Shown: piece by piece, positions 34,810-42,973 of the stretch | How the letters are laid out: every line of letters starts with the position of its first letter | How positions within the stretch are numbered: position 1 is the stretch's first letter | Assembly (NCBI RefSeq): GCF_001536065.1 | Contig: NZ_CZVW01000007.1 | Span: 50,093-114,092 of the forward strand | Source: Candidatus Chryseopegocella kryptomonas | GTDB taxonomy: Bacteria > Bacteroidota > Ignavibacteria > Kryptoniales > Kryptoniaceae | Length of the DNA stretch: 64,000 nt | Reading direction: 5' to 3' | Notes under the pieces: model-generated | Told to the model about the DNA's origin: nothing | What the model saw: the letters and a program-made list of their open reading frames with translations, nothing else | Databases searched by the model: none | Made by a program: the position numbers and the translations under genes

Positions 34810-36156
34810 TTATTTTACGCTCACAAATTCCTCAACAAGTTTAACTCCTGCGTCAATTGCTTTTAAATTTATCTCTGCAATTGCTTTTTTCTGTGTTAAA
34901 GTTACCGCTTTTTTCAAAGCGTCAACGGGAAACAAGTTTGTCCTCGCAAGAAAAGTTGCAAGTGAAAGTATTGTTATAGAAAATCTGTCTATCGCATTTG
35001 CAGATTTTTTAAATGGATAAGTTTCAATTTTTGCTTTCGTTTCGGGCAAAAGTGAAACAAGCGATTCATCAACGAAGATATTTGCGCTCTCATCCATTTT
35101 TTGAATTATTTTCTTAACCTTTGCTAAACCTTCTGGTGCAATCACAAGCATGTAATCGGGCTTATCAATGCCTGTATAATTTATCTCTTTTTTGTCAAGA
35201 ATAATTTCTGATATAGAATGACCTGTCATAATTGTGATCGGATAATCATCTTTTTGAGTTGCATATAAGCCAGATAAAATTGCGGATGAGCCGAAAACAG
35301 TCGCACTTGATTTAACTTTTTGACCTGCTGCACCTGCAATGATTATCCCCGTTTTCTTCGTAAGATTGTTTCCGAATTCAGTTTCAAGCGAAACTCGCTT
35401 TTCAGATTTTAAAGGTTGATTCACATAAGTTTCAATGTATGATTCAATGTATTCTTTTCTTTCAACCTTGTGAATGATTCCTGTTTTAAAGCCGTATGTT
35501 TCAAGAAGTTTTAACATTTTTTCTTTGTTAAGTTCGTTTCTCGGGACATAGTAAGCGGTGCAATATTCCCAGATATCAACGACAGCGAAACCTTTGAAAG
35601 AGATCGCTTCTGCAATTACATCGGAAAGATTTTTATCAAACACGGTCATTCTTGCTGCAAATCCACCATTTACCGCTTGAACCAGTGAGCAAGCGTCAAG
35701 CGGGTATTCAATGTTTCCGAGATATGTTGTTGCGGTTTTACCGCCGAAAGGAGTTGTCACAGAGTGTTCACCGCCCGTCATGCCGAAGTTAAAGTTATTA
35801 AACACGATAACGGTAATATCAATGTTTCTTCTTGCTGCATTTATAAAATGAGTTCCACCTATGCCAAGCCCTCCATCACCCATTAAAACTATGACAGTAA
35901 GTTCGGGATTAGCCATTTTAAGTCCACAAGCGTATGTAATTGAACGACCGTGCAAACCATGGAAAGCATTTACATTAAAATACTGATCTGACAATCCAAC
36001 GCATCCTATATCTGTTACAAGAACCGTTTTTTTAGGGTCAAGATTGAGTTTAGCCATTGCTTTATCAAGTTGAGGTAAAATCTGGGAGTGTCCGCACCCA
36101 GGACAAAACGGAAGTTCAACTTCCTTCATATATACGGCATTTTTTACGATAGCCAT
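34810..36156 (-). CDS. 2-oxoacid:ferredoxin oxidoreductase, beta and gamma parts fused (448 aa)
   Basis: Residues ~1-250 are the TPP-binding beta subunit: CPGCGHSQI, TDIGCVGLSDQYF, GDGGLGIGGTHFINAARRN, and FNNFNFGMTGGEHS. Residues ~265-448 form a gamma-type domain (GIIIAGAAGQKVKSSATV, ADYMLVIAPEG-like phrase KPDYMLVIAPEGLAK). With the alpha subunit (36884-38044) it would oxidise a 2-oxoacid such as 2-oxoglutarate to acyl-CoA and reduce ferredoxin, or run in reverse. Substrate not settled. Two coiled-coil genes lie between the subunit genes. Confidence 0.88.
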   Translation of the reverse strand: MAIVKNAVYMKEVELPFCPGCGHSQILPQLDKAMAKLNLDPKKTVLVTDIGCVGLSDQYFNVNAFHGLHGRSITYACGLKMANPELTVIVLMGDGGLGIGGTHFINAARRNIDITVIVFNNFNFGMTGGEHSVTTPFGGKTATTYLGNIEYPLDACSLVQAVNGGFAARMTVFDKNLSDVIAEAISFKGFAVVDIWEYCTAYYVPRNELNKEKMLKLLETYGFKTGIIHKVERKEYIESYIETYVNQPLKSEKRVSLETEFGNNLTKKTGIIIAGAAGQKVKSSATVFGSSAILSGLYATQKDDYPITIMTGHSISEIILDKKEINYTGIDKPDYMLVIAPEGLAKVKKIIQKMDESANIFVDESLVSLLPETKAKIETYPFKKSANAIDRFSITILSLATFLARTNLFPVDALKKAVTLTQKKAIAEINLKAIDAGVKLVEEFVSVK

Positions 36157-36175
36157 TTTTTCAAGGTTTTTGTTT

Positions 36176-36544
36176 TTATTTCAGAGCAAAGTTTAAAATT
36201 GCCCACATTGCTGTTATGAGCAAAGTTGAAAACGCAACAAATAATCCAACCATCCACTTTATTAGATTAACACGAACCGACTCAATCCTGTCTATCATCT
36301 CCGTCCGAACCGACTCAATTCTATTTATCATGTCCGTTCTTACCGACTCAATTCTTTCAATCATTTCCGTTTTATCTCTTTCGGTTTTTTCGTATAAACT
36401 TATCAATCTTTTGTCAATCTCATCAAATTTTTTATCAATGTTATCAAACTTTCTGTCAATATCGTTAAACTTTTCTCTTATGACTTCGTAGATGAACATT
36501 TCAATTTTTGCGACTCTTTGTTCAAGTTCTTCTATCGTTGCCAT
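36176..36544 (-). CDS. Coiled-coil protein with C-terminal membrane anchor, copy A (122 aa)
   Basis: A continuous coiled coil (residues ~1-93) ends in one TM helix (~96-119, WMVGLFVAFSTLLITAMWAIL). Heptad-like units repeat: FDNIDKKFDEIDKR, then three 11-residue units of the type MI-RIESVRT. The plan resembles Borrelia Bdr proteins and the CCDC90/DUF1640 group (similarity of layout only). It is nearly identical to copy B, apart from 22 extra residues. It has an AGGAG ribosome site. Location between alpha and beta oxidoreductase genes suggests a membrane tether or assembly factor, which is inference. Confidence 0.85.
   Translation of the reverse strand: MATIEELEQRVAKIEMFIYEVIREKFNDIDRKFDNIDKKFDEIDKRLISLYEKTERDKTEMIERIESVRTDMINRIESVRTEMIDRIESVRVNLIKWMVGLFVAFSTLLITAMWAILNFALK
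36277..36375 (-). repeat. Three tandem 33-bp repeats in copy A
   Basis: Units at 36277-36309, 36310-36342 and 36343-36375 each start CCGACTCAATYCT (plus strand) and encode 11 residues of the coiled coil. Copy B has a single equivalent unit (36667-36699), closest in sequence to the third. Confidence 0.9.
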
Positions 36545-36565
36545 CTTCCAACTCCTGAATTATTT

Positions 36566-36868
36566 TTATTTCATAGCAAAGTTTAAAATTGCCCACATTG
36601 CTGTTATGAGCAGAGTTGAAAACGCAACGAACAATCCAACCATCCACTTTATTAGATTAACACGAACCGACTCAATTCTTTCAATCATTTCCGTTTTATC
36701 TCTTTCGGTTTTTTCGTATAAACTTATCAATCTTTTGTCAATCTCATCAAATTTTTTATCAATGTTATCAAACTTTCTGTCAATATCGTTAAACTTTTCT
36801 CTTATGACTTCGTAGATGAACATTTCAATTTTTGCGACTCTTTGTTCAAGTTCTTCTATCGTTGCCAT
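36566..36868 (-). CDS. Coiled-coil protein with C-terminal membrane anchor, copy B (100 aa)
   Basis: Same as copy A but with one 11-residue MI-RIESVR unit instead of three (100 against 122 residues). The last residues differ slightly (LNFAMK against LNFALK). The coiled coil covers ~1-70 and the TM helix ~74-97. It lies 15 bp after the alpha-subunit gene and 21 bp before copy A, so both are in the oxidoreductase transcript. Two lengths of one coiled coil could form mixed bundles. Confidence 0.85.
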   Translation of the reverse strand: MATIEELEQRVAKIEMFIYEVIREKFNDIDRKFDNIDKKFDEIDKRLISLYEKTERDKTEMIERIESVRVNLIKWMVGLFVAFSTLLITAMWAILNFAMK

Positions 36869-36883
36869 CTTCCAACTCCTGAA

Positions 36884-38044
36884 TTATTTTAAAATTTCAC
36901 TTAGAATTTTTTTCGGATTGATAAGCGTTGTATCCATTTGGTTTATTCGCACAATTTCAATTTTTGATTTATCAACAATTCTCTCAATTTCAAGCACATA
37001 CTGACCGTTGTTCATTTCAGGGAAAATTATTCTGCGTATGTTTTGAGTTGCTTTTTTAATTTCATTTTCAGGGACAGGCCATAAAAGATTGATAATCAAG
37101 TTTGAAACCTTAACACCTTGACTTCGTGCAAGTTCAACTGCTTCAATTGTGCTTCTTGCGGTTATCCCGTATGAAATTACAAGAGTTTCTGCTCCATCCT
37201 GTGGATCAAATTTAACAGCGTGCGGGAAAAATTTTTTTACTTTTTCTTCACTTATTTTTTTATCAAGGTGTTCCATCATTATCTGAATTTTTTCTGGTGT
37301 TGTGAGTAAATTACCATATTCATCATGCGTTGATGTTGTGTATCTTACGATATGTTCGCCACCAAATGGTGAAAATAAAGGTATATCGTCAATTTTTTCA
37401 AAGTAATAAGGTTTATATTCGCTTGCGTTTTCGGGTAGATATTTTCTGTTAATTATCTCAGGTTTTTCAACCTTTGACCAGTCAATTCGCTGGCGTGTCA
37501 TTGAAAGTTCCTTACTTGAAACTAAGAAGACAGGAACTCTGAAAATTTCGGCAAGATTAAAAGCATAAATTGTAAATGTGTAGCACTCTTCAACTGTGGT
37601 TGGTGAAATTGCAATTATGGGATAACCGCCAGATGTTCCCCATCTTATAAATTGAATATCGCCTTGTCCATCTTTTGTCGCTGAACCAGTTGCAGGACCT
37701 TGACGTTGAACATCAACTATGACAAGCGGTGTTTCTCCCATAATTGCAAGTCCGATATTTTCGCTGTAAAGCGAGATTCCTGGACCACTTGTTGCGGTCA
37801 TTGCTTTTTTCCCAGCCATTGAAGCGCCAATGCAAAATCCAATTGAAGCTATTTCATCCTCTGCTTGGATTGCAAATCCACCAACTTTTGGCAATTCCTG
37901 CATCATTCCAAGTAAAATTGGGGTCGCTGGCGTGATTGGATATCCTGCGAAAAATTTGCAACCGGCATCAATTGCGCCTCTTACAATTGCTTCATTTCCA
38001 TCAAGAAATTCTATCATTTTCAAGTTTTCGCTTTTGTTTTCCAT
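36884..38044 (-). CDS. korA: 2-oxoacid:ferredoxin oxidoreductase, alpha subunit (386 aa)
   Basis: The pyrimidine-binding domain and the C-terminal domain of the alpha subunit: FLDGNEAIVRGAIDAGCKFFAGYPITPATPI, SMAGKKAMTATSGPGISLYSE, (in short: GYPITPATPI and TSGPGISL), DVQRQGPATGSATKDGQGD, and LLWPVPENEI. This resembles the KorA subunit of 2-oxoglutarate:ferredoxin oxidoreductases. First gene of a minus-strand series that continues through the two coiled-coil genes and the beta/gamma fusion. Confidence 0.92.
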   Translation of the reverse strand: MENKSENLKMIEFLDGNEAIVRGAIDAGCKFFAGYPITPATPILLGMMQELPKVGGFAIQAEDEIASIGFCIGASMAGKKAMTATSGPGISLYSENIGLAIMGETPLVIVDVQRQGPATGSATKDGQGDIQFIRWGTSGGYPIIAISPTTVEECYTFTIYAFNLAEIFRVPVFLVSSKELSMTRQRIDWSKVEKPEIINRKYLPENASEYKPYYFEKIDDIPLFSPFGGEHIVRYTTSTHDEYGNLLTTPEKIQIMMEHLDKKISEEKVKKFFPHAVKFDPQDGAETLVISYGITARSTIEAVELARSQGVKVSNLIINLLWPVPENEIKKATQNIRRIIFPEMNNGQYVLEIERIVDKSKIEIVRINQMDTTLINPKKILSEILK

Positions 38045-38150
38045 CAGTTAAAATTATCATTTTAAATTTGAAAATAAAAATGCGTTGTATGGATTTTGCG
38101 TCGGATTTAAATTTTTATCACTGCCAAACAAAGACAAAAATTTTGAGAAG

Positions 38151-38178
38151 TTGCATTTAAAAAATTTTTTCTTATATT
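38151..38178 (+). promoter_or_regulatory. Promoter of the 38270 gene
   Basis: TTGCAT (38151-38156), 16-bp spacer, TATATT (38173-38178), extended to TATATTTG, which also fits the Bacteroidota -7 pattern TAnnTTTG. About 85-90 bp of leader would follow before the ATG at 38270. Confidence 0.5.
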
Positions 38179-38269
38179 TGTCTAAAGGAAGGTAATGCAA
38201 GGTTGCTTCTTGCTGGTGCGTTTCCTTCCTTGTGATAAAGGCATTAAAAATTTAAATTGGTTTATTGCT

Positions 38270-39028
38270 ATGGGTTCAATTTTTTCTTCAGTTGGTTTCA
38301 AAGTTGAGACACAAAAAGACCTTGTTGAACTTGTTGAGAATACGATTGGCGATAAGGAATTCAGCGATTCTTTCGGTGTGTTTCAGAAAGTTCAGCTTGC
38401 TGGTTATACTTTGAATGCAGGTCACGGGATCGTCTTCAATGTAAATCTTGCGCATACCGGCGAAGGGTGGGAGATAGTTGATGTTTCACCCTGTTTTTAT
38501 GGCTCAAAAGAACACGCTGTCGTTTTAAAAGATTGTGAACTTTATCAGGATGTTGAAGATGAATGGAAATTTTATCTTTATGGGATTGATGAGGAAACTG
38601 GTACGCCTGTTGAACTTTACATTTCAAATTTCGTTCAATGTGCTTCGTTTCTTCCGCCGATGGCTGAAAAATACGAAATCGTTCCGGTTGGACTCGCATA
38701 CAATGGCGAGATACTCCCGGCTCGTAGATTGATACAAACTGAGGATATGGAGGAAGGTTCAACTATGGCGAATTTCTTTGTGCAAACTGCGCAAATTCAA
38801 GCGATGGAGAATATTCCGCCTGTTGTCTATGGTTTGCTCGGCGATATTCTTGATGTCAAGAAGATAAAAAATGAGTGGACAGGTGAAGAAGTTTACTGGC
38901 TTTATGTTGATACGAGCCCGTTTAAGCTTGAAGTTTTGGTAAATCCGGCAGACCTTGAAGGTGAACCAGAAGTTGGCAAGCGTTTATTTGCAACAGTGTG
39001 GCTTCAAGGAGAGGTTACCCCGAAATGA
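38270..39028 (+). CDS. Unrecognised protein, single-gene unit (252 aa)
   Basis: It begins MGSIFSSVGFKVETQKDLVE, is acidic, and has no signal peptide or TM. The centre alternates short strands (GIVFNVNLAHTGEGWEIVDVSP, YGSKEHAVVLKDCEL). The C-terminal ~60 residues (VYGLLGDILDVKKIKNEWTGEEVYWLYVDTSP, in part) look like a small OB- or barrel-type domain. I do not recognise the family. A 25-residue N-terminal extension to 38195 is possible, but ATG 38270 is the more natural start. It is bracketed by its own promoter and a strong terminator, so it is an independent unit. Confidence 0.8.
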   Translation: MGSIFSSVGFKVETQKDLVELVENTIGDKEFSDSFGVFQKVQLAGYTLNAGHGIVFNVNLAHTGEGWEIVDVSPCFYGSKEHAVVLKDCELYQDVEDEWKFYLYGIDEETGTPVELYISNFVQCASFLPPMAEKYEIVPVGLAYNGEILPARRLIQTEDMEEGSTMANFFVQTAQIQAMENIPPVVYGLLGDILDVKKIKNEWTGEEVYWLYVDTSPFKLEVLVNPADLEGEPEVGKRLFATVWLQGEVTPK

Positions 39029-39033
39029 AAAAG

Positions 39034-39054
39034 GCGGGGCTTTTAAAGCCCCGC
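39034..39054. terminator. Bidirectional terminator between the 38270 gene and the HdrD-like gene
   Basis: GCGGGGCTTT pairs with AAAGCCCCGC around one T (a near-perfect 21-nt palindrome). T-rich sequence follows on the plus strand (TTCTTT) and on the minus strand (CTTTTTCATTTC). It sits between two convergent stops at 39028 and 39064. Confidence 0.9.
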
Positions 39055-39063
39055 TTCTTTACT

Positions 39064-41079
39064 TTAAACTATCCCACCTTGGGTTTGTTCAAATTCAACA
39101 GCTTCAAGCAAAATTTCGGCTATATCTTTTACTTCAACTTTATCAACTGCGTCTTTCATTTTAACTCCATCTGTCAACATCGTCATACAGAACGGGCACG
39201 CTGATGCGATTACATCTGGATTCAAGCTCAAAGCTTCTTCTGTTCGCTCAATGTTAATTCTTTTACCAATTTTTTCTTCCATAAACATTCTCGCACCACC
39301 AGCACCACAGCAAAGTCCACGATCTCTTGACCTTTTCATTTCTTCAAGTTTTATCCCCTTGATTGAGGCAAGTATATCTCTTGGGGCGTCGTAAATATCG
39401 TTGTATCTTCCAAGATAGCAGGAGTCGTGGTAAGTGACTTTCTTATCAATTTGTTTCGTGATTTTCAATCTTCCCTCAATTAACAATTTTTCAAGAAATT
39501 CAACATGATGATAAACTTCATAATGTCCGCCGAAGTCGGGATATTCATTTTTCAATGTGTTGAAACAGTGCGGGCAAATTGTGATTATTTTTCTGACATT
39601 ATATTTTGAAAATGTTTGAATGTTTTCTTGAATTAACATTTGTGCAAGATATTCATTTCCAGCTCTTCTTGCTGGATCACCTGTGCATTTTTCTTCATTT
39701 CCGAGGATTCCAAAACTTACTCCAGCAAGTTTTAAAAGTTTTGCAACTGCAATTGCAACTTTTCTATATCTTGCGTCAAATGAGCCAGCACATCCAACCC
39801 AAAGAAGATATTCAACCGAGTTATCTTCAGCAAGTGTTTTTATATCAAGTCCTTGTGCCCATTCTCCACGTGTTGAATGGCTAAATGCCCACGGTGTGAA
39901 GTTATTTTCAAGATTTCTAAATGTTGTTGAAAGTTCGCTCGGAAACTTTGACTCCGTTAAAACAAGATATCTTCTCATATCAACAATTGTTTGAACATGT
40001 TCAATCATAACAGGACATTCTTGAACGCAAGCCATACAGGTTGTGCAAGCCCAGAGTTCATCTTCGGTTATATAGTTAAAAACAAGCGTTTTACTTTCAA
40101 TTTCATCCGTTTTCGGCGCAAGATTTAAAATTGATGGCGCTTTTTCCATCGTTCTCTTTCTTATGCTTATAATTATTTCACGTGGTGAAAGTGGTTTTCC
40201 AGTTAAGTTTGCTGGACAAGCAGAGGTGCATCTACCGCATTCAGTGCATGTGTATCCATCAAAAATTTGTTTCCATGTCAAATCTTCAACATCAAGAACT
40301 CCGAATCGCTCAACATTTTCAATGTTTTCAAAACTTATCGGGTTTAATCTTCCCTTTGGTTTTAAAGAACTAAAATAAACATTTGGAATTGATGTCAAAA
40401 TGTGAAGATGTTTTGAAAACGGCAAATAATTCAAAAATCCAAGCACAAGCAAAATGTGAAGCCACCAAAAAACCGAATGAAGAATCTCTTGTGCGTCCCA
40501 GCCAAATGTGTCAAGAATTTTTGCAAATTTTAAAGTTGCAAACCTTAAATCGTAAAATTTTGCCTGATCAAGGTTAATTTGAGTTGCGTAAGTTCCAAAC
40601 ATCGTTATCATGATAAAGAAAATCATCAAAAGAATGAAAGTCGCATCAAGTTGTGATGATTTTTCAACTTGAAGTCGCTTCGGTCTTTGAATATATCTTC
40701 TGTAAAGTGCGACAAGAACCGATAAAATCACAAGAACCCCCATCAAATCCTGAAAGAAAGAAATATACCTGTAAAAACTTCCGATTATTGAAAGATTCGT
40801 GTTGAAAAGTCCCTCAAGGATTGCATCCGTGATCGCTGTTAATAGAATAACAAATCCCCAAAAGATGAAAAAATGCATCCATCCAGCGACAAATTCCCTC
40901 AAAAGTTTTTTCTGTCCGAAAGCGATCGTTAAAACCCTTTTAAATCTTTCAAAAGGTTGATCAAATCTGTTTTCTGGTTTCCCAATTTTAAGATATGTGT
41001 ATAACCTTCTTGCGTTAAACAAAAAAACGGCGATTGAAAGTGCGAAGATGATGAGAAAAATCAAATTTTGAATTAGCAT
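39064..41079 (-). CDS. HdrD-like membrane Fe-S oxidoreductase with NarI-type domain (671 aa)
   Basis: The N-terminal ~245 residues hold five or so TM helices, like the heme-b subunit NarI/DsrM. Then come two 4Fe-4S motifs (CTECGRCTSACP; CTTCMACVQECP) and two CCG domains (VGCAGSFDARY; CCGAGGARMFMEE, and CPFCMTMLTDG), as in HdrD, DsrK and glycolate oxidase GlcF. It should move electrons between the quinone pool and a cytoplasmic donor or acceptor. Fusion of the membrane and catalytic parts occurs in several lineages. It is last in the series led by the ECF sigma factor. Confidence 0.88.
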   Translation of the reverse strand: MLIQNLIFLIIFALSIAVFLFNARRLYTYLKIGKPENRFDQPFERFKRVLTIAFGQKKLLREFVAGWMHFFIFWGFVILLTAITDAILEGLFNTNLSIIGSFYRYISFFQDLMGVLVILSVLVALYRRYIQRPKRLQVEKSSQLDATFILLMIFFIMITMFGTYATQINLDQAKFYDLRFATLKFAKILDTFGWDAQEILHSVFWWLHILLVLGFLNYLPFSKHLHILTSIPNVYFSSLKPKGRLNPISFENIENVERFGVLDVEDLTWKQIFDGYTCTECGRCTSACPANLTGKPLSPREIIISIRKRTMEKAPSILNLAPKTDEIESKTLVFNYITEDELWACTTCMACVQECPVMIEHVQTIVDMRRYLVLTESKFPSELSTTFRNLENNFTPWAFSHSTRGEWAQGLDIKTLAEDNSVEYLLWVGCAGSFDARYRKVAIAVAKLLKLAGVSFGILGNEEKCTGDPARRAGNEYLAQMLIQENIQTFSKYNVRKIITICPHCFNTLKNEYPDFGGHYEVYHHVEFLEKLLIEGRLKITKQIDKKVTYHDSCYLGRYNDIYDAPRDILASIKGIKLEEMKRSRDRGLCCGAGGARMFMEEKIGKRINIERTEEALSLNPDVIASACPFCMTMLTDGVKMKDAVDKVEVKDIAEILLEAVEFEQTQGGIV

Positions 41080-41110
41080 TTTTAGCCCAGATGTTTGTTT
41101 TGCGTTCTTT

Positions 41111-41557
41111 TTACTTTTTCTCAGGTTTAACTGTTAAGACAGGGCATTTTGCTTTGCGGACGACCTTTTCGGCAATACTTCCAAGGAGTGTGTATTCAAT
41201 TCCAGTTCTTCCGTGTGTCCCCATAACTATCAAATCAATTTTTTTCTCATCGGCAAATTTCACGATCTCATCATCAACGAGTCCCTTTCTTATGAAAATT
41301 TGAATTTTTGCTTTGGTTTTCAAGTTTTCTTTCACAATTCTTTCAAGTTGATTCCTTGCGTTTTCTTCCATATTTTTTTCAACCCGATCAACGGTCAAAT
41401 CCAATGCGTGAATTGCAAGCACGGGCGGGAGATTTTCAAGTATGTGAAGGACATAAATTGAAGCGCCGTATTTTTCAGCAAGCGATTTCGCATATTTAAA
41501 AGCAGAGATTGACGCTTCGGATAAATCGGTGGGAAGGAGAATTCTCTTTATTCTCAT
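41111..41557 (-). CDS. Universal stress protein, UspA family (148 aa)
   Basis: One Usp domain: RILLPTDLSEASISAFKYAKSLA at the start, DLIVMGTHGRTGIEYTLLGSIAEKVVRKAKCPVL at the end (in part: VMGTHGRTG, the ATP-binding GxxGR/TG motif). Nucleotide-binding stress protein. It lies between tlpA-like and HdrD-like genes on one strand. Confidence 0.93.
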   Translation of the reverse strand: MRIKRILLPTDLSEASISAFKYAKSLAEKYGASIYVLHILENLPPVLAIHALDLTVDRVEKNMEENARNQLERIVKENLKTKAKIQIFIRKGLVDDEIVKFADEKKIDLIVMGTHGRTGIEYTLLGSIAEKVVRKAKCPVLTVKPEKK

Positions 41558-41573
41558 TGTTAAAGCCCCGTTT

Positions 41574-42128
41574 TTATTTGAGGAGTTTTTGAATATCGTT
41601 TATGAAAAATTCTTTTGTCCTTGCACCGACATACTTATTTGCGATCTTACCATTTTTGTCAATCAAATATGTCGTTGGAATCCCGACGCTACCGCCGAAT
41701 GCGTCAAGAAGTTTTGCTTCGGGATCGTGTAGTAAAACATAATTTATTCCGACATTTTTAGCAAACTCAACAACAGGAGAAATTGACCTATCAATGGAGA
41801 CGCCAATTATTTCAAAATTTTTTCCGTTCAATTCTTCTTTAATTTTTATCAAATCTGGAATCTCCTTTACACATGGACCACACCATGTAGCCCAGAAATT
41901 TACAAGGACCACTTTATCTTTTATCATTTCATAAAAATTTACTTCGCCGTTTGATGTTTGCCACGAGAAGTTGGGAGCAAGTTCTGACTTGTTTGATTTT
42001 TCAATTTTAACAAGTGTGAAGACCTGAGCGGGGTTTTGATTGGGTTGTTGGACTGCGGGTTGCTGTTTTTCTTTGTTTGAGCACGAAAGAATGAAAAAAC
42101 TCAAAAGAAGCAATAAAACTTTTTTCAT
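41574..42128 (-). CDS. TlpA/ResA-like thiol-disulfide oxidoreductase lipoprotein (184 aa)
   Basis: Lipoprotein signal (LLSFFILSCSN, Cys at about residue 16), then a thioredoxin-like fold with WATWCGPCVKEIPDL (active-site CGPC) and cis-Pro loop GIPTTYLID. The motif placement is that of TlpA/ResA reductases, used in cytochrome maturation and periplasmic thiol repair. Anchored outside the inner membrane or in the outer membrane. It starts 4 bp after the anti-sigma gene. Confidence 0.92.
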   Translation of the reverse strand: MKKVLLLLLSFFILSCSNKEKQQPAVQQPNQNPAQVFTLVKIEKSNKSELAPNFSWQTSNGEVNFYEMIKDKVVLVNFWATWCGPCVKEIPDLIKIKEELNGKNFEIIGVSIDRSISPVVEFAKNVGINYVLLHDPEAKLLDAFGGSVGIPTTYLIDKNGKIANKYVGARTKEFFINDIQKLLK

Positions 42129-42132
42129 AAAC

Positions 42133-42951
42133 TCACCAGCTTTGTTTTAAAACTCTTTCAAGTTCGTCTCTTGATAAATTTGAAACTACACAGCAAATGA
42201 GTTCTTTTGTCCCCCATATTGCAAATGATTCATCTTCAATTGTATCGTATATCCATTCGCCTTTTAAAATTCTTTTCTTTACATCTTCATGCATTGAAGC
42301 ACGATGCAATGGAGCTTGATGAAATAAAATTATTTTGTCATCCTTTTGATAAAGCAAATTAACACATTGTGCATCTCCCGGGGAATGTCCTGTGTTAATT
42401 GAGGCGCCAACAAGTTTAAATTCAGGTATATGTGGGACGATTGGTTGGAAGGAAGATTTAAGGATAAGTTGATTTTGAAGATAGTTAAAATCACCAGATA
42501 AAATCTCTGGCTTTGCCATTCCTTTTGCAACGGAATCAAAGTAATTGATAAGTCCAGATACTTCCCTTGCAACGAGCTCTTTTTGTGCCATTTTGTTCTC
42601 ATAAATTGAAGTTAATAAAATCGCAAGTGTTAAAACTACAACAACTATTCCAAATGTAAATGCAAACTCAAACCATGGTTTTGTGCTCGTTCCTTCAATT
42701 GCTCTTAAATGTGGGTTATAACCATTTTGAAGAAGTTTTATTTGTGTGAGTATCGTTGTGACAAGTTCATTCGGGACTGGCAGGAGTTTAATGTTTGATT
42801 TGATTATCTGTTTTGTCTTCTTTTCAAGCTCAAATTCGTTTCTGCAAGTTGCGCATCTCCAGATGTGCTCTTCAACTTTCCTTTTTGTTTCGTCATCAAT
42901 TTGATTATCAACAAGGGCACTCATAAATTCCCTTGTCTCTCTACAATCCAT
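42133..42951 (-). CDS. Zinc-finger (ZAS-type) anti-sigma factor, membrane-bound (272 aa)
   Basis: N-terminal zf-HC2/ZAS motif in EEHIWRCATCRNEFE (H-x3-C-x2-C). One TM helix is at ~105-125 (FTFGIVVVVLTLAILLTSIY). An extracytoplasmic domain of about 145 residues follows. It would hold the ECF sigma factor encoded 10-22 bp upstream and release it on a signal, perhaps thiol oxidation at the zinc site. The first ATG at 42963 adds four residues; 42951 starts directly at MDCRETREF. Confidence 0.87.
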   Translation of the reverse strand: MDCRETREFMSALVDNQIDDETKRKVEEHIWRCATCRNEFELEKKTKQIIKSNIKLLPVPNELVTTILTQIKLLQNGYNPHLRAIEGTSTKPWFEFAFTFGIVVVVLTLAILLTSIYENKMAQKELVAREVSGLINYFDSVAKGMAKPEILSGDFNYLQNQLILKSSFQPIVPHIPEFKLVGASINTGHSPGDAQCVNLLYQKDDKIILFHQAPLHRASMHEDVKKRILKGEWIYDTIEDESFAIWGTKELICCVVSNLSRDELERVLKQSW

Positions 42952-42973
42952 GGCAAGCACCACATTTTAATTT

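Larger units (their letters stand above)
36176..36868 (-). repeat. Tandem gene duplication (copies A and B)
   Basis: Copy A (36176-36544) and copy B (36566-36868) share the ORF, the stop region and the upstream 30 bp containing the ribosome site. By eye they differ by only a few bases (e.g. near 36213/36612) and by a 66-bp in-frame length change at the 33-bp repeats. Confidence 0.92.

Noticed and set aside
36277..36375. CRISPR-like short repeats
   Set aside because: The 33-bp units are directly adjacent without spacers and lie in frame inside a coiled-coil gene.
38195..38269. Longer start for the 38270 gene
   Set aside because: The extension is unlike the rest of the protein (Cys/Phe/Leu-rich) and starts only about 10 bp after the expected transcription start.
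40182..40373. Plus-strand open frames within the HdrD-like gene
   Set aside because: They lie opposite the cysteine motifs of a clearly coding minus-strand gene.
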